Shown: positions 27,478 to 36,203 of the stretch, piece after piece | Position numbering within the stretch: the stretch's first letter is position 1 | How the letters are laid out: every line of letters starts with the position of its first letter | Source of the DNA: Pseudomonas sp. CFII64 | GTDB taxonomy: Bacteria; Pseudomonadota; Gammaproteobacteria; Pseudomonadales; Pseudomonadaceae | Reading direction: 5' to 3' | Length of the DNA stretch: 64,000 nt | Assembly (NCBI RefSeq): GCF_000416235.1 | Contig: NZ_ATLO01000049.1 | Span: forward strand, 372,001 to 436,000 | Program-made: the position numbers and the translations under genes | The notes under the pieces: model-generated | What the model saw: the letters and a program-made list of their open reading frames with translations, nothing else | Database searches by the model: none | Told to the model about the DNA's origin: nothing

Positions 27478-30435
27478 ATGAGCCTACCTTCGCTGGCCGA
27501 TTTGCCGGCCATCCTGCTGCCTTTAGTCACCCGGGCGCAGCAGTCGTTTCGTACATCTATAGCAGCGCTGCCCGAAGGCAGTGCCGAGTCTTTCGCCGCC
27601 TGGCCCGAATCGCGTCGCGAAGCGTTCGATAGGGTTTGCGCAGCCAGCGATTTTGTTGCCGAGCAAATCTGTCGCGACCCGCAGATGCTGCTGGACCTGG
27701 CTGACTCCGGCGAACTGGAGCGTAGCTTTGTTCCTGGCGAACTGCGCGGGCAGATTGCCGCAGCGCTGAGCGAAGCCGCTGGCGAAGATGAGCTGGGGCG
27801 TAATCTACGTCGCCAACGCACGCGTCAGCAAGTGCGGATTATCTGGCGTGATCTGACCCGCCAGGCCGATCTGGTGGAAACCTGTCGCGACCTTTCCGAG
27901 ATGGCCGACGCCAGCATTGACCTGGCCTGTCGCTGGTTATACACGCGTCATTGCGAGCAATTCGGCACGCCCACCGGGCGGCGCAGCGGCGAAGTGCAGC
28001 AGATGGTCATTCTCGGCATGGGCAAGCTGGGCGCGGTGGAGCTGAACCTGTCTTCGGACATCGATCTGATCTTCGCTTACCCCGAAGGTGGTGAAACGGT
28101 CGGCGTGAAACGCCCGCTCGATAATCAGGAGTTTTTCATTCGCCTGGGCCAGCGCTTGATCAAGGCACTGGACCCGATCACCGTCGACGGTTTTGTGTTT
28201 CGCGTGGACATGCGCCTGCGGCCTTACGGTTCATCCGGGGCGCTGGTGCTCAGCTTCAATGCGCTGGAACAGTATTACCAGGACCAAGGTCGCGACTGGG
28301 AACGCTACGCCATGATCAAGGCGCGAGTAGTGGGTGGCGATCAGGCAGCGGGCCAGCAATTGCTCGACCTGCTGCGGCCGTTCGTCTATCGGCGCTACCT
28401 GGATTTTTCCGCCATCGAAGCGCTGCGCACCATGAAGCAGCTGATCCAGCAGGAAGTGCGCCGCAAAGGCATGGCCGAGAACATCAAACTCGGCGCGGGC
28501 GGCATCCGCGAAGTGGAGTTCATTGCCCAGGCGTTCCAGCTGATCCACGGCGGGCGCGACTTGAGCCTGCAACAACGGCCGCTGCTCAAGGTATTGAAAA
28601 CCCTCGAAGGCCAGGGTTATCTGCCGGCGGCGGTGACCGACGAGCTGCGCGAGGGCTATGAATTCCTGCGTTACACCGAGCATGCGATCCAGGCGATTGC
28701 CGACCGACAGACGCAGATGCTTCCTGATGGCGAGCAGGATCAGGCGCGTATCGCGTTCATGCTCGGTTTCGCTGACTGGCAGAGCTTTCATGCGCAGTTG
28801 ATGTACTGGCGCTGGCGGGTTTCGTGGCATTTCCGGCAAGTGATCGCCGACCCGGATTCCGATCCCGACGATGAGCAAGAGGACGAAGGTGAAGTGGTTG
28901 TCGGCGGGGAATGGCTGCCGCTGTGGGAAGAATCTCAAGATGAAGACGCCGCTTGTCGTCAGCTATTGGCTGGCGGTTTCGTCGATGCCGGAAAAGCGCT
29001 GAAACATCTGGCCGACCTGCGCAACAGCTCGCAGCTGCGCTCCATGCAGCGCCTGGGTCGTGAGCGACTCGATGCGTTCATTCCCCGTTTGCTGGCTCAG
29101 GCAGTCGAGCACGACAATCCGGATCTGGTGCTGGAACGTGTGCTGCCATTGGTCGAAGCCGTGGCGCGGCGTTCCGCTTATCTGGTGCTGCTCACGGAAA
29201 ACCCTGACGCGCTGCGTCGGCTGTTGACACTGTGCGCTGCGAGTCCGTGGATTGCCGAGCAAATCGCCCGTTTTCCGCTGTTGCTCGACGAACTGCTCAA
29301 CGAAGGCCGGTTGTTCAGCCCGCCGCTGGCGCCGGAGCTGGCGGCCGAATTGCGCGAGCGCCTGACGCGCATTCCCGAGGATGATCTCGAACAGCAAATG
29401 GAAGCCCTGCGTCACTTCAAGCTGGCGCATCGCTTGCGGGTCGCCGCCTCGGAAATCAGCGGCAGCTTGCCGTTGATGAAAGTCAGCGATTACCTGACCT
29501 GGCTCGCCGAGGCGATTCTTGAACAAGTGCTGGCCCTGGCCTGGCGGCACACGGTTGCCCGTCACGGCACGCCTTCGCGTCCGGATGGCAGCTTGTGCGA
29601 TCCCGGCTTTGTCATTGTCGGTTACGGCAAGGTCGGCGGAATCGAGCTGGGTCATGGTTCTGACCTGGATCTGGTGTTCATTCACGACGGTGATCCACAA
29701 GCCGAAACCGATGGCGCGAAACCCATCGACAGCGCGCAATTCTTTACGCGTCTGGGCCAGCGGATCATTCATTTGCTGACCACCCAGACCAACTCGGGCC
29801 AGCTCTACGAAGTCGACATGCGCCTGCGGCCGTCCGGCGCGTCGGGTCTTCTGGTCAGCTCGCTGGGCGCGTTTGCCCGCTATCAGGAAAGCGAAGCCTG
29901 GACCTGGGAACATCAGGCGCTGGTGCGCGCGCGGGTGTTGGTCGGCAGCCGCGAAGTCGGGCAAGCCTTCGAAAGTGTCCGCGCCTCGGTGCTGGGCCGC
30001 GAACGCGACTTGCCCAAGCTGCGCCAGGAGGTCAGCGAGATGCGCGCTAAGATGCGCGGTACGCTCGGCACGCGGATCAGCGCAGCCGGAACCGGCGCCA
30101 ATGCCTTTCAGGCCGCTGTGCCGTTCGATCTCAAGCAGGACGCCGGAGGTATCGTCGATATCGAATTTATGGTGCAATACGCGGCCTTGGCGTGGTCTCG
30201 GGAACATCCGGCACTGCTGCGTTACACCGATAACATCAGGATTCTGGAAGGGCTTGAAGAGGCCGGGCTGCTGCCCGCCACCGATGCCAACCTGTTGCGG
30301 GAGGCGTATAAAGTCTATCGCTCGGCCGCTCACCGCCAGGCGTTGCAGAACGAAGCCGGCGTGGTCCGGGGTGATCAGTTCGAGCCTGAGCGGCGTGAAG
30401 TGATGCGGATCTGGGGTGAGTTGGGATTGGGTTAA
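27478..30435 (+). CDS. glnE: Bifunctional glutamine synthetase adenylyltransferase/adenylyl-removing enzyme
   Basis: 985 residues. Switches GlnA activity by adenylylation and deadenylylation in response to PII and glutamine. Two nucleotidyltransferase domains are evident: GMGKLGAVELNLSSDIDLIF (~180-199, the removing site) and GYGKVGGIELGHGSDLDLVF (~715-735, the transferase site), each followed by an RVDMRLRPYG or EVDMRLRPSG motif. Length fits GlnE. ATG 27478. No ilvE follows, unlike P. aeruginosa; waaF is next after two REPs. Confidence 0.97.
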   Translation: MSLPSLADLPAILLPLVTRAQQSFRTSIAALPEGSAESFAAWPESRREAFDRVCAASDFVAEQICRDPQMLLDLADSGELERSFVPGELRGQIAAALSEAAGEDELGRNLRRQRTRQQVRIIWRDLTRQADLVETCRDLSEMADASIDLACRWLYTRHCEQFGTPTGRRSGEVQQMVILGMGKLGAVELNLSSDIDLIFAYPEGGETVGVKRPLDNQEFFIRLGQRLIKALDPITVDGFVFRVDMRLRPYGSSGALVLSFNALEQYYQDQGRDWERYAMIKARVVGGDQAAGQQLLDLLRPFVYRRYLDFSAIEALRTMKQLIQQEVRRKGMAENIKLGAGGIREVEFIAQAFQLIHGGRDLSLQQRPLLKVLKTLEGQGYLPAAVTDELREGYEFLRYTEHAIQAIADRQTQMLPDGEQDQARIAFMLGFADWQSFHAQLMYWRWRVSWHFRQVIADPDSDPDDEQEDEGEVVVGGEWLPLWEESQDEDAACRQLLAGGFVDAGKALKHLADLRNSSQLRSMQRLGRERLDAFIPRLLAQAVEHDNPDLVLERVLPLVEAVARRSAYLVLLTENPDALRRLLTLCAASPWIAEQIARFPLLLDELLNEGRLFSPPLAPELAAELRERLTRIPEDDLEQQMEALRHFKLAHRLRVAASEISGSLPLMKVSDYLTWLAEAILEQVLALAWRHTVARHGTPSRPDGSLCDPGFVIVGYGKVGGIELGHGSDLDLVFIHDGDPQAETDGAKPIDSAQFFTRLGQRIIHLLTTQTNSGQLYEVDMRLRPSGASGLLVSSLGAFARYQESEAWTWEHQALVRARVLVGSREVGQAFESVRASVLGRERDLPKLRQEVSEMRAKMRGTLGTRISAAGTGANAFQAAVPFDLKQDAGGIVDIEFMVQYAALAWSREHPALLRYTDNIRILEGLEEAGLLPATDANLLREAYKVYRSAAHRQALQNEAGVVRGDQFEPERREVMRIWGELGLG

Positions 30436-30492
30436 GCTAGGTCCGTAAGTGCGACTGTAGGATCGACCGTAGGAGCGAGAGCGTCAATTGCC

Positions 30493-30559
30493 CTCCCGGC
30501 TAAAGCCGGTCCTACAGTTGTGAGAGCATTAATGCTCTCCAAGCTAAAGCCGGTCCTAC
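30493..30559 (-). repeat. Two same-direction type B REPs after glnE
   Basis: 30493-30515 (CTCCCGGCTAAAGCCGGTCC…) and 30537-30559 (CTCCAAGCTAAAGCCGGTCC…) lie in the same orientation with a 21-base spacer. The second has lost CCGG pairing on one side. A further decayed head, GTAGGATCGACCGTAGGAGC, sits at ~30456-30475, so this looks like a degraded array. The remaining gap to waaF carries only its promoter region. Confidence 0.8.
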
Positions 30560-30662
30560 AGCGAGCCTCGCTCCAACTATATAAAGCTAAGACAGGGAGG
30601 CGTCAGGTTGTGTGGGAATGTCACGCAGTCTGACCGGCCTCCCTGGTCGTTTTGGAAGAAGC

Positions 30663-31697
30663 ATGAGAATTCTGATCGTTGGGCCTAGCTGGGTCGGTGA
30701 CATGGTGATGGCGCAAACGCTGTTCCAGTGCCTGAAACAGCGTTATCCCGAATGCGAAATCGACGTGTTGGCGCCCGAGTGGAGCCGGCCGATTCTTGAG
30801 CGCATGCCAGAAGTGCGCGCGGCGCTGAGCTTTCCACTGGGTCACGGCGCGCTTGAACTGGGCACGCGGCGCAGCATCGGTCGGTCCCTGAAGGGCCAAT
30901 ACGATCAGGCCATCCTGCTGCCCAACTCGCTCAAGTCGGCTCTGGTGCCGTTTTTTGCCGGCATCCCGAAACGTACCGGCTGGCGCGGCGAATTCCGCTA
31001 CGTGCTGCTCAACGACGTGCGCACCCTCGATAAAGAACGTTATCCGTTGATGATCGAGCGCTTCATGGCCCTGGCGTACGAGCCGGGTGCCGACTTGCCG
31101 CAGCCGTATCCGCGACCGAGCCTGCGTATCGACATCGCCACCCGCGACGCTGCCTTGAGCAAATTCGGCCTGACGCTGGATCGTCCGGTGTTGGCCCTGT
31201 GCCCCGGCGCCGAGTTTGGCGAGTCCAAGCGTTGGCCCGCCGAGCATTACGCGCAAGTCGCGGAAGCGAAGATTCGTGAAGGCTGGCAGGTCTGGCTGTT
31301 CGGTTCGAAAAAAGACCATCCGGTGGGCGAAAGCATTCTGGAACGCCTGATTCCCGGCCTGCGCGAAGAAGCCGTTAACCTGAGCGGCGATACTTCCCTG
31401 GCCGAAGCCATTGATTTGCTGTCTTGCGCCGATGCCGTGGTGTCCAACGATTCCGGCCTGATGCATGTAGCTGCGGCGTTGAACCGTCCGTTGGTCGCAG
31501 TCTATGGTTCCACATCGCCAGGCTTCACGCCGCCGCTGGCCGATGAAGTGGAGATCGTGCGTCTGGGCATCGAATGCAGCCCGTGTTTTGACCGCACCTG
31601 CCGTTTCGGTCACTACAATTGCCTGCGCCTGCTTGAGCCTGAGTCGGTGATCAATGCGCTCTCAAACATGGGCGGCACGCCGGTGGAGGTTGTCTGA
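30663..31697 (+). CDS. waaF: ADP-heptose:LPS heptosyltransferase II
   Basis: 344 residues from ATG 30663 (MRILIVGPSWVGDMVMAQTL). GT9-family enzyme of the inner-membrane cytoplasmic face, adding the second L,D-heptose to the LPS inner core. Typical LCPGAEFGESKRWP donor loop (~180), SNDSGLMHVAAALNRPLVAVYGSTSP C-terminal nucleotide-sugar site, and the closing ECSPCFDRTCRFGHYNCL cysteine cluster characteristic of WaaF. First gene of the seven-gene block waaF to the double kinase. Confidence 0.97.
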   Translation: MRILIVGPSWVGDMVMAQTLFQCLKQRYPECEIDVLAPEWSRPILERMPEVRAALSFPLGHGALELGTRRSIGRSLKGQYDQAILLPNSLKSALVPFFAGIPKRTGWRGEFRYVLLNDVRTLDKERYPLMIERFMALAYEPGADLPQPYPRPSLRIDIATRDAALSKFGLTLDRPVLALCPGAEFGESKRWPAEHYAQVAEAKIREGWQVWLFGSKKDHPVGESILERLIPGLREEAVNLSGDTSLAEAIDLLSCADAVVSNDSGLMHVAAALNRPLVAVYGSTSPGFTPPLADEVEIVRLGIECSPCFDRTCRFGHYNCLRLLEPESVINALSNMGGTPVEVV

Positions 31698-31698
31698 T

Positions 31699-32766
31699 TT
31701 GCGGGTCTTGCTGATCAAAACTTCGTCCCTCGGGGATGTGATTCACTGTCTGCCAGCGATTACCGACGCAGCGCGGGCCTTGCCCGGTATTCAGTTCGAC
31801 TGGGTGGTCGAGGAAGGTTTCGCGGAAATTCCGACCTGGCATCCGGCGGTGGGCGAGGTCATCCCGGTGGCGATTCGCCGCTGGCGCAAAAACCTCTGGC
31901 AGACGTTCAAGACCGGCGAATGGCGCCGCTTCAAGCAACGTTTGCGCGACACCCGTTATGACCTGGTGATCGACGCCCAAGGCCTGTTGAAAAGCGCCTG
32001 GCTGACCCGTTATGTGAACGCACCCGTGGCCGGGCTGGATAAAAATTCTGCACGCGAGCCGCTGAGCAGCCGCTTTTATGACCGCACCTTTCCAGTGGCG
32101 CGCGGCCAGCACGCAGTGGAACGCTTGCGCCAGTTGTTCGCTCAGGCGCTTGGCTATCAAGTGCCTGCGGGGCTGGGCGATTACGGACTGGATCGCCAAC
32201 GATTGCTGGACGCGGATGCAAATCAGGCACCGTTCGTGCTGTTCCTGCACGGCACGACCTGGGCCACCAAACACTGGCCGGAGCTGTACTGGCGGCAATT
32301 GGCCGAGCGTATGGTTGAGCGCGGCCTGCAAGTGCGGCTGCCGTGGGGCAACCCGGCGGAAAAAGCCCGGGCCGAACGTATCGCCCAAGGGCTGGAGCAC
32401 GCGGTGGTCCTGCCCAAACTGAATCTGGCTGGCGTCGCCAAGGTGTTGGCCAGCGCTCAGGCGTGCGTCGCGGTCGACACCGGCATCGGCCATCTGGCCG
32501 CAGCGCTGGATGTGCCGACCTTGTCGCTGTTCGGCCCGACCAACCCCGGCCTGACCGGCGCCTACGGCAAGTCGCAAGTGCATCTGGCCGCTGATTACCC
32601 AGGCTGCGCGCCGTGCCTGCAAAAGAAATGCACCTATCAACCGACGGATGAAGACCGCCGTCAGTTGGATCTCAAACGCGAGTGGCCAGTGTGCTTCACT
32701 CGCTTGAATCCCGAGCGAGTGGCGAGCCAACTGGGCGCGCTGTTGCTGGCAAAGGAACCTGTCTGA
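31699..32766 (+). CDS. waaC: ADP-heptose:LPS heptosyltransferase I
   Basis: 355 residues. Adds the first heptose to Kdo. The start is the TTG at 31699 (LRVLLIKTSSLGDVIHCLPA), one base after the waaF stop and nine after GGAGG; homologues begin MRVLLIKTSSLGDV, so this unusual start is well supported. HGTTWATKHWPELYW and AVDTGIGHLAAALDVPTLSLFG mark the GT9 donor site. Ends in TGATG, overlapping waaG by one base. Confidence 0.95.
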   Translation: MRVLLIKTSSLGDVIHCLPAITDAARALPGIQFDWVVEEGFAEIPTWHPAVGEVIPVAIRRWRKNLWQTFKTGEWRRFKQRLRDTRYDLVIDAQGLLKSAWLTRYVNAPVAGLDKNSAREPLSSRFYDRTFPVARGQHAVERLRQLFAQALGYQVPAGLGDYGLDRQRLLDADANQAPFVLFLHGTTWATKHWPELYWRQLAERMVERGLQVRLPWGNPAEKARAERIAQGLEHAVVLPKLNLAGVAKVLASAQACVAVDTGIGHLAAALDVPTLSLFGPTNPGLTGAYGKSQVHLAADYPGCAPCLQKKCTYQPTDEDRRQLDLKREWPVCFTRLNPERVASQLGALLLAKEPV

Positions 32767-33890
32767 TGCAACTGGCTTTCGTACTCTACAAATACTTCCC
32801 GTTCGGCGGGCTGCAACGCGACTTCATGCGTATCGCTCTGGAGTGCCAGCAGCGCGGGCATCAGATTCGCGTCTACACCCTGATCTGGGAAGGCGAAGTG
32901 CCGCCGGGTTTCGAAGTGCTGGTTGCCCCGGTCAAGGCGTTCTTCAACCATCGACGCAATGAAAAGCTCTCCGCCTGGATGGCGGCGGACCTGGCCAAAC
33001 GCCCGGTGGATCGCCTGATCGGCTTCAACAAAATGCCGGGCCTGGACGTGTATTACGCCGCCGACGGCTGTTTCGAGGACAAGGCGCAAAACCTGCGGCA
33101 CTCGCTGTATCGCCAATGGGGCCGTTATCGCCACTTCGCCGAATACGAGCGTGCGGTGTTCGCCAAGGACGCGAAAACCCAGGTGCTGATGATTTCCGAA
33201 GTGCAGCAGCCGCTGTTCATCAAGTATTACGACACGCCGTTGTCGCGCTTCCATCTGCTGCCGCCGGGCATTGCTCAGGATCGTCGCGCACCGCCGCAAG
33301 CGCCGCAGATTCGCGCTGAGTTCCGCAAGGAATTCGGCCTGGCCGACGACGATTTGCTGCTGGTGCAGATCGGCTCCGGGTTCAAGACCAAGGGCGTGGA
33401 TCGCAGCCTCAAGGCGCTGGCCGCATTGCCCGCCGAGCTGAAAAAACGCACGCGGCTGTTTGTAATCGGCCAGGACGACCCCAAAGTATTCCAACTGCAG
33501 AGCGCCACCCTGGGCTTGGGCGATCACGTGACCTTCATGAAAGGCCGCAGCGATATCCCGCGTTTCCTGATGGGTGCCGACGTACTGATTCATCCGGCTT
33601 ACAACGAAAACACCGGCACCGTGTTGCTTGAAGCGCTGGTTGCCGGCTTGCCGGTGCTGGTCAGCGCCGTATGCGGTTACGCCCACTACATTGCCGAGGC
33701 CGACAGCGGGCTGGTGCTGGACGAGCCGTTCGATCAGGCTCAGCTCAATCAATACCTGAAAACGATGCTTGCCGACGACGCCGCGCGTGCAGCGTGGAGC
33801 AAGAACGGTCTGGCTTTCGCCGATTCAGCGGACCTGTACAGCATGCCGCAGCACGCGGCCGATGTGATTCTGGCGGAGCACTACCCATGA
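32766..33890 (+). CDS. waaG: LPS core UDP-glucose:heptose glucosyltransferase WaaG (GT4)
   Basis: 374 residues from the ATG in the TGATG overlap. GT4 GT-B enzyme: N-terminal FVLYKYFPFGGLQRDFMRIA acceptor loop, IGFNKMPGLDVYYAADGCF, and the C-terminal PAYNENTGTVLLEALVAGLP with the EX7E motif. Adds the first hexose (in Pseudomonas a GalNAc-type first outer-core sugar has been proposed) to HepII. Ends ATGA into waaP. Confidence 0.96.
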   Translation: MQLAFVLYKYFPFGGLQRDFMRIALECQQRGHQIRVYTLIWEGEVPPGFEVLVAPVKAFFNHRRNEKLSAWMAADLAKRPVDRLIGFNKMPGLDVYYAADGCFEDKAQNLRHSLYRQWGRYRHFAEYERAVFAKDAKTQVLMISEVQQPLFIKYYDTPLSRFHLLPPGIAQDRRAPPQAPQIRAEFRKEFGLADDDLLLVQIGSGFKTKGVDRSLKALAALPAELKKRTRLFVIGQDDPKVFQLQSATLGLGDHVTFMKGRSDIPRFLMGADVLIHPAYNENTGTVLLEALVAGLPVLVSAVCGYAHYIAEADSGLVLDEPFDQAQLNQYLKTMLADDAARAAWSKNGLAFADSADLYSMPQHAADVILAEHYP

Positions 33891-34693
33891 AGTTGTTCCT
33901 TGCTGAACCTTTCAAGACGCTTTGGGCCGGACGCGATGCGTTCGCCGAAGTCGAGCGTCTGGACGGTCAGGTTTATCGCGAACTCGAAGGTCGGCGCACC
34001 CTGCGTACCGAAGTCGAGGGGCGCGGGTATTTCGTCAAGATCCATCGCGGCATCGGTTGGGGCGAAGTCGCCAAGAACCTCATTACCGCCAAATTGCCGG
34101 TGCTGGGCGCGGGCAAGGAATGGGAAGCCATCGCCCGCCTCAAGGAAGTCGGCGTGCCCACCATGACCGCCGTGGCTTATGGCGAGCGGGGCAGCAATCC
34201 GGCGGCGCAGCATTCGTTCATCGTCACTGAAGAGCTGGCGCCCACCGAAAGCCTGGAAGACGTCAGCATCAATTGGCGCAACGAGCCGCCGGAGCCGCGC
34301 CTGAAACGGGCGTTTATCGCCGAAGTGGCGCGCATGGTCGGCATGATGCATCGCGCCGGGGTCAACCATCGCGACTGTTATATCTGCCACTTTCTGCTGC
34401 ACACCGACACGCCGGTGACCGCTGATGATTTCCGCCTGTCGGTGATCGACCTGCATCGCGCCCAGACGCGCCGGGTGATTACCCCGCGCTGGCGCAACAA
34501 GGATCTGGCGGCCCTGTATTTCTCGGCGCTGGACATCGGCCTGACCCGACGCGACAAACTGCGTTTCCTCAAAGGCTATTTCCAGCAGCCGCTGCGCCAG
34601 ATTCTCGCCGAGGAAGCCCGGCTGCTGCGCTGGCTGGAAATGAAAGCCGACAAGCTGTATCAGCGCAAAGTGCGTTACGGGGATGCGCTCTGA
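33887..34693 (+). CDS. waaP: LPS core heptose(I) kinase WaaP
   Basis: 268 residues from ATG 33887 in the ATGA overlap with waaG. Protein-kinase-fold enzyme phosphorylating heptose I, essential for outer-membrane integrity in P. aeruginosa. Nucleotide lysine in GYFVKIHRGIGWGEVAKN, catalytic loop NHRDCYICHFLL (~160), metal-binding SVIDLHRAQ (~186) replacing DFG. Followed by wapP with a one-base overlap (TGATG). Confidence 0.97.
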   Translation: MKLFLAEPFKTLWAGRDAFAEVERLDGQVYRELEGRRTLRTEVEGRGYFVKIHRGIGWGEVAKNLITAKLPVLGAGKEWEAIARLKEVGVPTMTAVAYGERGSNPAAQHSFIVTEELAPTESLEDVSINWRNEPPEPRLKRAFIAEVARMVGMMHRAGVNHRDCYICHFLLHTDTPVTADDFRLSVIDLHRAQTRRVITPRWRNKDLAALYFSALDIGLTRRDKLRFLKGYFQQPLRQILAEEARLLRWLEMKADKLYQRKVRYGDAL

Positions 34694-35427
34694 TGGCGGG
34701 TTGGAATCTGGAACCGGCTTACGCCTTTCTCGCCGAGGACTTCGGCAGTCTGGACGCCGTGTTCGCCCTGCAAGGCGAGCGCCTGACTCGCGACCCCTTG
34801 TCCGAAGTGATCCGCGTGCAGCGCGATGGGGTCAATTACTACGTCAAACGTTACGTCGGCGCGGGCAAAGGCTTGCGTCGCTATCTGGGCCGCCCTCGGG
34901 TCAAGTCCGAATGGCAAAACCTCAAGCGCTTCGCCAAATGGGGCATTCCCACGGCGGACGTCATTGCCTGGGGCCTGGAGCGCAAGGGCACATCGTATGA
35001 CCGTGGCGCATTGATCACCCGCGAACTACCCAACACCGAAGACTTGTCAGCATTGGCGCTGCGCAACGATCCGCTGCTGGCTGATCGGCAGTGGGTCGAT
35101 GGCGTCAGCCGCCAACTGGCGCGCTACACCCGCGCCATGCACGATCAGCACTTCACCCACAACGATTTGAAGTGGCGCAATTTGTTGGTGGATGATCAGG
35201 CCAAACTGTTTCTGATCGACTGCCCCAACGGCGCTTTCTGGTGGAGTTTCATGCTGCGCTACCGGATCACCAAGGATCTGGCCTGCCTGGACAAAGTGGC
35301 GAAATATCATCTGTCCGCCACTCAGCGCCTGCGCTTCTATCTGCAGTATCGGCAGCGGGCGCGACTCAACGCTTCCGACAAGAAACGTATCCGCCATATC
35401 GTCAGCTTTTTTGAGGGACGCGAATGA
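34693..35427 (+). CDS. wapP: LPS core kinase-family protein WapP
   Basis: 244 residues. Kinase fold: NYYVKRYVGAGKGLRRYLG holds the ATP lysine, HNDLKWRNLLV (~156) is a near-canonical HxDLKxxN catalytic loop, and FLIDCPNGAFW (~174) the metal motif. In P. aeruginosa PA5008 is a second inner-core kinase acting after WaaP. Ends ATGA into wapQ. Symbol assigned from position and similarity. Confidence 0.88.
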   Translation: MAGWNLEPAYAFLAEDFGSLDAVFALQGERLTRDPLSEVIRVQRDGVNYYVKRYVGAGKGLRRYLGRPRVKSEWQNLKRFAKWGIPTADVIAWGLERKGTSYDRGALITRELPNTEDLSALALRNDPLLADRQWVDGVSRQLARYTRAMHDQHFTHNDLKWRNLLVDDQAKLFLIDCPNGAFWWSFMLRYRITKDLACLDKVAKYHLSATQRLRFYLQYRQRARLNASDKKRIRHIVSFFEGRE

Positions 35428-36203
35428 CCGATTTCATTGCACAAACCGAGCGGCCTTTGCTGGAACGCCACGGCCTGGCTGATTTTCAGTCGCTGTGGGA
35501 AGTCCAGCTGGATGCCGTCGATGAGCCCAACACCGGACGCGGCGGCTGGAGCAGTGTGTTTCGTCTGGAGCTGGAAGGCTCGGGCTTCTATCTGAAACGG
35601 CAGAGCAATTACCTGATGCACACCTGGCATCACCCGTTTGGCGAGCCTTCGTTCTCACGGGAATTCCGCAACATCAGTCGCTACGAAAAGCTCGGTATCC
35701 CGGCGCTGCACGCGGTGTTCTACGGTGAGATCAAGATCGGGCCCGAGCGCCGGGCCATTCTGTTGACCCGTGCGCTGGACAGCTGGACCGATCTGGATAC
35801 CTTGCTGCAGCAATGGCCGGAACTGACCACGTCCCAGCAATCGGCGATCCTGCAAGCCTGCGGCCAACTGGCGCGCACGCTGCACGGCGCGGGGCAGGTG
35901 CATGGCTGTTTTTATCCCAAGCATATTTTCCTCAAGGCCAAGGCCGATGCCTACCTGGCACAGCTGATCGATCTGGAGAAAACCCGGACGCTGCTGTTCG
36001 GCAAGCGGGATCGGGTCAAGGATCTGGAGCCGTTGTTGCGCCGCGCGCCGATGTGGAGCGAGTCCCATGTTCGCGAGCTGCTGGCGGCGTATCTGCAATC
36101 GGGCATCGACAGCCCGGTTGTCGATCAATGGTGCGCACGCCTGGGCAAGCGCGGCAGTCACAAGCGCAGTCTGCAGCGCAATGACCAGAAAGAGACCCGC
36201 TGA
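35424..36203 (+). CDS. wapQ: LPS core kinase-family protein WapQ
   Basis: 259 residues. A third InaA/WaaP-like kinase. FYLKRQSNYL supplies the ATP lysine; the catalytic loop is altered to VHGCFYPKHIFL (~160), with HG in place of HxD, and the metal site QLIDLEKTR (~181) is kept. The missing Asp in the HRD position questions full activity, though WaaP-type loops are also variant. Very basic C-terminus (RGSHKRSLQRN). Overlaps the next gene by one base. Confidence 0.85.
   Translation: MTDFIAQTERPLLERHGLADFQSLWEVQLDAVDEPNTGRGGWSSVFRLELEGSGFYLKRQSNYLMHTWHHPFGEPSFSREFRNISRYEKLGIPALHAVFYGEIKIGPERRAILLTRALDSWTDLDTLLQQWPELTTSQQSAILQACGQLARTLHGAGQVHGCFYPKHIFLKAKADAYLAQLIDLEKTRTLLFGKRDRVKDLEPLLRRAPMWSESHVRELLAAYLQSGIDSPVVDQWCARLGKRGSHKRSLQRNDQKETR

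Noticed and set aside
30436..30662. ilvE remnant between glnE and waaF
   Set aside because: Only decayed REPs and a promoter region; no ilvE fragment readable.
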